Assembly: GCA_045403015.1 (NCBI GenBank)
Contig: JAXIPI010000277.1
Location: forward strand, 1 to 8,672
Source of the DNA: Gaiellasilicea sp045403015
Lineage (GTDB): Bacteria > Actinomycetota > Thermoleophilia > Gaiellales > Gaiellaceae
Length of the DNA stretch: 8,672 bases
Reading direction: 5' to 3'
In this document: positions 1 to 5,577 of the stretch, one piece after another
Layout: every line of letters starts with the position of its first letter
Position numbering within the stretch: position 1 is the first letter of the stretch
Made by a program: the position numbers and the translations under genes
The notes under the pieces: generated by a model
Told to the model about the DNA's origin: nothing
The model's input: the letters and a program-made list of their open reading frames with translations, nothing else
Databases searched by the model: none

Positions 1-519
1 TCCGACGACCACACGAAGTGTCCCCTCGAGCACGTAGCCGAACTCGTGTCCGTTGTGGCGGACGAAGGAGCCGTCGGGGCTCGATGCGCCACCGGGCGCG
101 TATGCCGCCTCGATGAACTCGACGTCTTCGTCGGCCCACGACATAAGCCGCTCCCACTTGACGCCCGAGTTGAGCACGATTGCGGGTCGCTCAACCGCAC
201 GCTGAACCGCGAGCCCGGGCTCCGCGGTGGTCGGAGACGAGCCCGCGGCAGAGGAAAAGGCTCCACCGCCGGACGGGACCGCATCGTTGAAGAGCACCTC
301 GTCGACAGTGACGCCGAACTCCGACGCCAACGCATAGAGCGTGCGCACGGACGGGCGCATCTTGCCGGTCTCAATCTGCGAGATCGAGCTCGGTGAGAGA
401 TCGAGCCTGCGCGCCAGTTCCCGCAGGCCGACGCCTTGGCGGAGACGGATCGCGCGGAGGCGCGGACCGAGATCCGACTGTGCATCGGCGGTGTTCGGCG
501 CTCCAGGCTTCTGTTTCAT
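1..519 (-). CDS. XRE-family HTH plus cupin transcriptional regulator (C-terminus cut by window edge)
   Basis: The reading frame starts at ATG 519-517 and stays open for 173 codons to base 1, so the C-terminus is missing. Residues about 17-72 form a helix-turn-helix of the XRE/Cro type: LRAIRLRQG, then LRELARRLDLSPSSISQIE, then the P-S-V-R-T-L-Y-A-L-A segment typical of this fold. After a Ser/Gly/Pro-rich linker (about 75-92), the visible part of a cupin begins; RHNGHEFGYVLEGTLRV matches the first cupin motif, with His and Glu at the usual metal or ligand positions. Proteins of this architecture are usually about 180-200 residues, so perhaps 10-30 residues are lost. They are cytoplasmic DNA-binding regulators whose cupin senses a small molecule. 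The start lies 16 bases after the stop of the transporter gene, so the two are probably co-transcribed and this is the likely local regulator. No strong Shine-Dalgarno is visible. Whether it activates or represses, and its ligand, cannot be read from the sequence. Confidence 0.88.
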   Translation of the reverse strand, partial: MKQKPGAPNTADAQSDLGPRLRAIRLRQGVGLRELARRLDLSPSSISQIETGKMRPSVRTLYALASEFGVTVDEVLFNDAVPSGGGAFSSAAGSSPTTAEPGLAVQRAVERPAIVLNSGVKWERLMSWADEDVEFIEAAYAPGGASSPDGSFVRHNGHEFGYVLEGTLRVVVG

Positions 520-535
520 CGTTCGTGTCTCATAC

Positions 536-3103
536 TTATACGACCGCCCGGCCGGTGGCGCGCGCGGCGCTTCGCCGGACCTGGCTGTAGATGATCGCCG
601 CTGCGACGATCAGGAGCCCCTGGAAAATGTACTGCCACTCTTGATTGAGGCTGAGAAATGTGGTGGCGTTCAGAACCTGCACGCTGAGCCCCGCACCCAA
701 CAGCGTCCCGATGAAGGTGCCTCGTCCACCGAGCAGGCTTGTGCCACCGAGGACGACTGCGGTGATCGAGGTCAGGGTGTACCCGGTCCCCTGTCCAGGG
801 TCCCCGACGCCGAGTTGCGCGAGCAGGACGATCGCGCCCAAGAAGGTGAGGATCGAGGCGCCCAGGTAACCGAAAAGCGCGGCTCTGTTGACAGGCACGC
901 CGACACGGCGCGCGGACTCTTCGTCCGACCCGACCGCGCGCAGCCGCATGCCAGCTCGAGATCTGCGAAGCCAGAGCTCCAGGCCGAGAGCGCAGAGGAC
1001 AAACACGCCGAAGGCAACGGGTACCGGCCCGACCTTCGTGGAAATGAATTCGGTCACTGAAGCCGCGATGTACCCGTCGGGTGCATCGCGGAGCGTGAAG
1101 GCCAGGCCGCCCAGAGCGATGTACGTAACGAGTGTCGCGGCCACAGGAGTGAACTTCGCGAAGCGAATCAGCGAGCCGTTCAGCAAACCGACCGCAACCG
1201 CGCAGGCGAGCATCACGCCAAACCCGAGCAGCCATACTGCGTTCGAGCGGCCGTCGAGGATGAAGAACGACCCGACGACGACGAGGAAGCCGGCGAGCGG
1301 GCCTACTGAGAGGTCGATCCCACCTAGCATCAGGGCGAACGTCTGGCCGAGCGAGATGAAGCCGAGTGCAGCGCACGCGAACATCACGGAGGTGATGTTG
1401 AAGTCGGAGAAGTACCGATCATTCTGCGACCAGACGTACGCTCCGAGGGCAATCATGACCGCGGCGAGGACGACAACCGGCGCGTAATCGCCTTCGATGA
1501 AACGGGCGAGGCGCGAGGGGCCTCTCGAGCGGCGCGCCGCCTGCTCTGCGGCGTGAGTGGTCGCAGTGATCGCGGCGTGAACGATCCGTTCCTCGGTCAC
1601 TTCGTCGCCCTCGAGCGTCGCGACAACATGGCCGCGCGACATCACGAGCACCCGGTCGCACAACCCTTCGAGCTCGAGTGCATCACTCGAGGCGACGACG
1701 ACTGGCACGCCGCGAGCGGACACTTCGCGCAGGATGCGGTAGATCTCCGCGCGCGCGCCGACATCGACGCCGTGTGTCGGCTCGTCCGCAACGAGCATCG
1801 CCGGGTCTGAGAGCATCGCGCGCGACATCACCACCTTCTGCTGGTTGCCCCCGGACAGCGCTGCAACGGCCGCCTCGAGTGACGGCGCCTTGACTGCCAG
1901 CTCCGAGAGTTCCGACTCGACGGCCTCGACCTCCCGACGCCGACTCACAAACGGGCCAACCGTGAACCGGTCGAGGGCCGTCAGCGCCGCGTTCTCGCGG
2001 ACGTTCAGATCGACCATCAAACCCTCCGTCAGACGGTCCGCAGGCATGTAGGCCGAGCTCTCGAGTAGTGCGCGCCGTGAGAGGTCCTTTCCGTCAACGT
2101 TGACGGATCCGCTCGCTCGGTCGAGGCCGGCGAGGGCACGGAGGAGAGCGCGCTGGCCGTTTCCGACCACGCCGGCGATGCCGACGATCTCGCCTTTGCA
2201 GGCGCTGAAGGAGATGTCGGCGAATCCACGTCCGCTCAGCCCTTCGACGCGCAACAACTGCTCCTCGCGGCTCTGAGACGTGTGTTTTGACGGGAACGTG
2301 GCTTCTAACGTGCGCCCGATGATCATTGCGAGGAGGGCGGCGTCCGAGATCTGCGAGACGGACGCGGTTCCCCGGAGCCTGCCGTCGCGCAGGACTGTCA
2401 CTCGGTCAGCGATTTCTCGGACCTCAGCGAGCCGGTGCGTGATGTAAACCACGGCCGTGCCATCTCCCGCAAGCCTGCGGACCGCGTTGAAGAGGAGTTC
2501 AACGGAGTCCTGCGAGAGCGGGGCGGTCGGCTCGTCCAGGATGAGGAGCCGCGGCGAGACGGCGAACGCCTTGGCGAGCTCGAGGAGGTGTCGCTGGGCG
2601 ACGCTGAGGGACGAGACGCGGTCCTCGAGATCGCCCACGAAGTGCACCGCGGCGAGTAGCGAGCGCATCGCATTCGCGGGATCCTGGGACCGACGCCGAA
2701 GATGCTCGGGTGCGAGGGCGACGAGCATGTTCTCGGCAACGGTCATGTCGGGAAGAAGCGCCGGATGTTGGTGGACGATTGCGATCCCCAACTCCTGCGC
2801 GAGCACGGGAGTGAGGTTGTCGAGCGGGCGGCCTTCGAAGACGATCGTCCCGCTGTCCAGCGCCGTCGCGCCCGAGGCGATGTTCATCAGCGTTGATTTG
2901 CCGGCGCCGTTCTCTCCCAGAAGGGCATGCACCTCGCCTGGCAACACGTCGAACGAGACGTCCGTGATCGCCGCGACGCCCGCGTAGTGCTTCGTGATGC
3001 CGCTCATTGACAGCGCCGGATACAGGTCCGGCGCTGTCGTTGCCGGCTCCAGATTGAAGGTGGATTCGTTGACCACGATGGCGGATTCGTTGGGTGGGGT
3101 CAT
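536..3103 (-). CDS. ABC importer fusion: RbsA-type tandem ATPase joined to RbsC-type permease
   Basis: One uninterrupted frame encodes two nucleotide-binding domains followed by a membrane permease. Residue numbers count from a GTG at 3133; subtract 10 for the start chosen here. NBD1 (about 41-275) has Walker A GENGAGKST (73-81), Q122, signature-like LSVAQ, Walker B LLILDEPT with D200/E201, and switch H233. NBD2 (about 293-525) has a degenerate Walker A, GVVGNGQRA (321-329), lacking the Lys, a full LSGGNQQK signature (426-433), D450/E451, and SSD in place of the switch His; this asymmetry is normal for the RbsA family. After a basic linker (about 526-546) comes a permease (about 547-855) with hydrophobic segments, GGIDLSVG (604-611) and LGGTSLLGGRG (795-805). 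RbsA (about 500 residues) and RbsC (about 320) are usually separate proteins. It would energise and form half the pore of a CUT2-like importer. Start: the ATG at 3103 is preferred, but it and the GTG at 3133 both lack a clear ribosome site; M43 is a further option. Substrate unknown. Confidence 0.93.
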   Translation of the reverse strand: MTPPNESAIVVNESTFNLEPATTAPDLYPALSMSGITKHYAGVAAITDVSFDVLPGEVHALLGENGAGKSTLMNIASGATALDSGTIVFEGRPLDNLTPVLAQELGIAIVHQHPALLPDMTVAENMLVALAPEHLRRRSQDPANAMRSLLAAVHFVGDLEDRVSSLSVAQRHLLELAKAFAVSPRLLILDEPTAPLSQDSVELLFNAVRRLAGDGTAVVYITHRLAEVREIADRVTVLRDGRLRGTASVSQISDAALLAMIIGRTLEATFPSKHTSQSREEQLLRVEGLSGRGFADISFSACKGEIVGIAGVVGNGQRALLRALAGLDRASGSVNVDGKDLSRRALLESSAYMPADRLTEGLMVDLNVRENAALTALDRFTVGPFVSRRREVEAVESELSELAVKAPSLEAAVAALSGGNQQKVVMSRAMLSDPAMLVADEPTHGVDVGARAEIYRILREVSARGVPVVVASSDALELEGLCDRVLVMSRGHVVATLEGDEVTEERIVHAAITATTHAAEQAARRSRGPSRLARFIEGDYAPVVVLAAVMIALGAYVWSQNDRYFSDFNITSVMFACAALGFISLGQTFALMLGGIDLSVGPLAGFLVVVGSFFILDGRSNAVWLLGFGVMLACAVAVGLLNGSLIRFAKFTPVAATLVTYIALGGLAFTLRDAPDGYIAASVTEFISTKVGPVPVAFGVFVLCALGLELWLRRSRAGMRLRAVGSDEESARRVGVPVNRAALFGYLGASILTFLGAIVLLAQLGVGDPGQGTGYTLTSITAVVLGGTSLLGGRGTFIGTLLGAGLSVQVLNATTFLSLNQEWQYIFQGLLIVAAAIIYSQVRRSAARATGRAVV

Positions 3104-3132
3104 GCGCGGCGGCGGAGGGCGGCCGCCGCGCA
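3103..3132 (-). promoter_or_regulatory. Intercistronic GC-rich hairpin between binding-protein and ATPase-permease genes
   Basis: Bases 3103-3113 (tgcgcggcggc) are perfectly complementary to 3122-3132 (gccgccgcgca), giving an 11-bp stem with an 8-base loop in the 47-base gap between the binding-protein stop and the ATG at 3103. The stem ends at the first base of that ATG. There is no U-run after it, so it does not look like a standard intrinsic terminator. A structure here, just after a binding-protein gene, could protect the upstream message or reduce translation of the next gene, giving excess binding protein as is known for other importers such as the maltose system. That role is inferred. 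A second short palindrome, cacaac-tc-gttgtg (3131-3144), adjoins it. Confidence 0.6.
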
Positions 3133-3150
3133 CAACTCGTTGTGTTCTGC

Positions 3151-4230
3151 CTACTTCTTCACCAGCTTGGCCTGCACGACGGCGGGCAACTGCGCAGAGA
3201 GGTAGATGTCACCCGGCAGCTTGGCCCGGCATCGCACTGGGTTCGGCTTGCCGGTCGTCGAGTCCTCGAAAACGAGCGACGGGAAGTGCGTGCTCGCCGG
3301 CTTCTTGCCGCCGGTGGCGAGCGCCACGGCCCAATCGATCGCGAGGCGCGCGTGGTCGTTCTGGGTCGAGACGGTGAACAGCTTGAACGTCGGGTTCTTC
3401 GCGTGGTTCTTCTGCCAGAAGCACCCCAGCACGTTGCCATCAGAGGTTGCGAGGGCCGGGATCTTGCGGCCGCTCTTGTTGAACTCCGGCAGCGCGCCGA
3501 CAAGCGATGGCCCGAAGTCCGACACGATGACGTCGATCTTCGGATACTTGGCGATCGCCGCAGACAGGACCTTCTGCGTCAGCGCCGGATCCCAGTTCGT
3601 GACCTCGAACGGCTTCTCACCGATGAACTTGTACTTGCCTGTCGGATCGAGGATCTTGTGGAGTCCCTTGTTCTCCTCGACGCCCTGGCTGTTGCCCTTC
3701 GGGCCGCTGAGCATGAGCACGTTTCCGCCCTTCGGAAGTACACGGCGAATCCACCTGCCCCAGTTCTCTCCCGCCTGGGTGAAGGGCGTGTCGATGAAAA
3801 CGTTGTAGTCGACGCCGGCCTTGCCGCCCGGCGCGACCCGATACGGCACCGTGACGACACCCGCTTTGTACGAGGTGCGAAGCGAAGGCAGCATGGCCTT
3901 GCCGGCGTCCGGGAAGACGACGAGTGCGTCGACACCCTTGGCGACCATGCCCTGAATGTCGGAAATCGCCTTCTGCGTATTGCCCTGGCCGTCGGCATAG
4001 TCGATCGACGAGACGCTCGGGCACTTCTTCGCCTCGTCGCGTGCCGAGGCAGTCGTCACGAGACGCCAGCTGTTTCCGCCGAATCCGTCCGTGAATCCGA
4101 GCTTGATCTTCTTCGGGCCACACCAGGAGGGTGTGGCAGACGTCCTGGCGGAGGACGACGTCGCGACAATCATGACTGCAGCGGATGCGAGCGCAAGCAT
4201 CAGAAGCGCTCCACCTCTTTTCATGTTCAT
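3151..4230 (-). CDS. Sugar-type ABC transporter substrate-binding protein (periplasmic binding protein type 1, RbsB-like)
   Basis: 359 residues. A Sec signal peptide occupies about residues 1-28: MNMKR, a hydrophobic run (8-23), then a small-residue region with a possible cleavage after SSSA (25-28). There is no lipobox Cys at the end of the hydrophobic stretch; the first Cys is residue 37. The mature part begins with the type 1 first strand (KIKLGFTDGFGGNSWRLV, 41-58). It continues with DGQGNTQKAISDIQGMVAKG (80-99) and DALVVFPDAG (101-110), the usual pattern of RbsB-like proteins that bind sugars or similar ligands between two lobes. Four cysteines (37, 70, 270, 334) could form disulfides outside the cell. 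The start at 4230 is supported by AAGGGAG at 4246-4240 with a 9-base spacer; another ATG two codons later is less well placed. It lies 61 bases after the stand-alone permease and 47 bases before the fusion, and should deliver ligand to both. The ligand cannot be assigned; the length is at the upper end for the family. Confidence 0.93.
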   Translation of the reverse strand: MNMKRGGALLMLALASAAVMIVATSSSARTSATPSWCGPKKIKLGFTDGFGGNSWRLVTTASARDEAKKCPSVSSIDYADGQGNTQKAISDIQGMVAKGVDALVVFPDAGKAMLPSLRTSYKAGVVTVPYRVAPGGKAGVDYNVFIDTPFTQAGENWGRWIRRVLPKGGNVLMLSGPKGNSQGVEENKGLHKILDPTGKYKFIGEKPFEVTNWDPALTQKVLSAAIAKYPKIDVIVSDFGPSLVGALPEFNKSGRKIPALATSDGNVLGCFWQKNHAKNPTFKLFTVSTQNDHARLAIDWAVALATGGKKPASTHFPSLVFEDSTTGKPNPVRCRAKLPGDIYLSAQLPAVVQAKLVKK

Positions 4231-4291
4231 CCCGTCTGACTCCCTTCTCGTCGTGCAGGTAGTTGGCTCACGTCCTGGGCGAAACGACAGA

Positions 4292-5329
4292 TCACGTGGG
4301 TGCGACGCTCGTCAGGCGACGCCCCATCAGGCGCCGCGCGAGCGCTCCCCAGCTAACGGTGTAAAGGGCAACACCAACTGCGAGCGCTGCCGCCTGCACG
4401 AGTGTGCGGGTCGCGTATGTCACGCCCAGCGCAAGCACGAACTGGTCGAGTTGCGAAAGGAAGAGCGCGGCGAGAGCGGTCGCCACGAGGTTGCCGCGGC
4501 CGCCGCGCAGCGAGGTACCGCCGAGGACGACGGCTGCCACGGTCGGCAGCAGATAGTTGTTGCCCTCATACGCCGTCGGCTGGTTCACGATGCCGGCGTG
4601 GAGCACGGCGGCGAGGCAGTAGAGCAGTTGCGCCGCAACATAGGCAGACATCCGATGCTGTCTGACCGAGAGCCCGGCGGTGCGGGCGGCGGTCTCGTTT
4701 GCGCCGACGCCCTCGAAGCGACGACCCGCAGGCGTCAGCTTGACCACCGCTGTGACGAGAACTGTGGCGGCAACGGCGAAGTACACCGGAGTCGGAATGC
4801 CGAGCCAGGTCCCGCCCCCAATCCTCGCCAAACGAGCGGTGGTCGTTGTGGGTATGCCCGCCGTGTACCAGAGCACGGCACCGAAGAGCAGCGCGTTCGT
4901 CCCGAGCGTGGCGACGATCGGGTCGAGACGCATCCGGCCGATCAGGAACCCGTTCAGAGAGCCGGCGGCAATGGCGGCGAGAATTGCGATCCCGATCGCC
5001 GCCAAGAGTCGGGCATTGTCGCCCGCGGGGTACTTGGTGACGATCACGACGTAGAGCGACAGCCCTCCGGCGACCGACAGGTCGATGCCGCCCTGCATGA
5101 CGACCAGGGTCTGGCCGAGTGACGCCACTGCAAGTGCCGAGGCGAACGGCAGCATGGTCAGGAGCGTGCCTCTAGTGACACTCGAGGAAGCGAACAGGAG
5201 ACTCGCCGCAAACAGGGCGACCGTTGCGACAACGACGGTGACGGCTCCCCGCGACAAGAGGCGCCGCGACCCCCGCGGGATTCCCTCCCTTGACTCCGCC
5301 GAACCCGTGGACTGCGTTGCGGGTTTCAC
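4292..5329 (-). CDS. Stand-alone RbsC-type ABC transporter permease
   Basis: From GTG 5329-5327 the protein has 345 residues: a cytosolic tail of about 27 residues, then repeated hydrophobic segments starting at GAVTVVVATVALFAASLLFA. Family motifs, numbered from this start, are LGQTLVVMQGGIDLSV (about 71-86), LDPIVATLGTNALLFG (about 135-150), GRRFEGVGANETAARTAG (about 202-219, the coupling loop that meets the ATPase) and LGGTSLRGGRGN (about 269-280). This is a BPD_transp_2 (RbsC/CUT2) permease and should pair with the permease half of the fusion protein to form the channel. The start is uncertain. The frame stays open upstream to 5524, but that stretch is AT-rich, not protein-like, and holds promoter-like sequence; it has no ATG in frame before the second membrane segment. 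GTG 5380 and TTG 5257 are alternatives. With the promoter at 5341-5369 the GTG at 5329 would be nearly leaderless. It is the first gene of the minus-strand operon. Confidence 0.9.
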   Translation of the reverse strand: MKPATQSTGSAESREGIPRGSRRLLSRGAVTVVVATVALFAASLLFASSSVTRGTLLTMLPFASALAVASLGQTLVVMQGGIDLSVAGGLSLYVVIVTKYPAGDNARLLAAIGIAILAAIAAGSLNGFLIGRMRLDPIVATLGTNALLFGAVLWYTAGIPTTTTARLARIGGGTWLGIPTPVYFAVAATVLVTAVVKLTPAGRRFEGVGANETAARTAGLSVRQHRMSAYVAAQLLYCLAAVLHAGIVNQPTAYEGNNYLLPTVAAVVLGGTSLRGGRGNLVATALAALFLSQLDQFVLALGVTYATRTLVQAAALAVGVALYTVSWGALARRLMGRRLTSVAPT

Positions 5330-5340
5330 GTTGGTCGCGG

Positions 5341-5369
5341 ATACTAACGCTGAACGGCGCTGTTCACAA
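5341..5369 (-). promoter_or_regulatory. Candidate sigma70-like promoter for the transporter operon
   Basis: On the minus strand TTGTGA (5369-5364) and TAGTAT (5346-5341) are separated by 17 bases; each hexamer matches the consensus at 4 of 6 positions. Transcription would begin near 5334, only a few bases before the GTG at 5329, giving an almost leaderless message, which is common in actinobacteria. The hexamers are weak, and another minus-strand -35-like TTGACT lies at 5525-5520 without a good -10. Confidence 0.35.
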
Positions 5370-5391
5370 GTACTGATCACTATCCCGTGCT

Positions 5392-5446
5392 GGAGCCAAC
5401 CTATTGAGCGTGTTTTCCAGCATTTCGCTGGACATGTCTTGGCTCC
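5392..5446. repeat. Nested inverted repeats in the divergent promoter region, possible operator
   Basis: An inner palindrome, tccagc-atttc-gctgga, spans 5416-5432 with 6-bp arms and a 5-base spacer, a size suited to a dimeric HTH protein. It is flanked by an outer 8-bp perfect repeat, ggagccaa (5392-5399) and ttggctcc (5439-5446), and followed by the perfect palindrome gacatgtc (5431-5438). The inner element overlaps the -35 of the plus-strand promoter candidate. The XRE-cupin regulator of this locus is the obvious candidate ligand, but that is inference. Repeats of this length can arise by chance in a 250-base region. Confidence 0.4.
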
Positions 5447-5456
5447 CTTGTATGAT
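5429..5456 (+). promoter_or_regulatory. Candidate sigma70-like promoter for the M24/dehydrogenase operon
   Basis: TGGACA (5429-5434) and TATGAT (5451-5456) each match the consensus at 5 of 6 positions, with a 16-base spacer. Transcription would begin near 5463 and leave a leader of about 115 bases before the ATG at 5578. The region is visibly AT-richer than the genes around it, as expected for a promoter. The -35 is covered by the palindrome at 5416-5432. I see no riboswitch or convincing hairpin in the leader. Confidence 0.5.
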
Positions 5457-5577
5457 GCGACTCCGCAAACAGCATCTCTCAAGGACGAATTTTTGTTTGT
5501 CACTGATGAACAACCCGCAGTCAATGTGATCAGGTGACCACCGCTGCGATCGACAGACGACGAGGAGGAGCGCGACT

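Noticed and set aside
2151..2175. Loss of the Walker A lysine in the second ATPase domain as a sign of a broken gene
   Set aside because: A degenerate Walker A in the second domain (G-x-x-G-x-G then Q or R) is normal for RbsA and nucleoside-type relatives; signature and Walker B are intact.
3103..3132. Hairpin read as an intrinsic terminator
   Set aside because: No T-run follows the stem on the minus strand and the operon clearly continues into the ATPase-permease gene.
3094..4239. 381-codon plus-strand open frame opposite the binding-protein gene
   Set aside because: Its translation is Arg-rich and low in motifs, while the minus strand gives a clear type 1 binding protein; it is an antisense shadow caused by high GC.
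4091..5122. 343-codon plus-strand open frame opposite the permease gene
   Set aside because: No recognisable domain, composition typical of antisense frames, and the minus strand shows unmistakable RbsC motifs.
5330..5524. Upstream extension of the permease by 65 codons
   Set aside because: AT-rich, contains promoter-like elements and palindromes, no ribosome site, and the residues do not resemble permease N-termini.
5463..5577. Riboswitch or structured leader before the M24 gene
   Set aside because: Only a weak ttgtt/aacaa pairing (5493-5497 with 5509-5513) was found and no known riboswitch core is recognisable.
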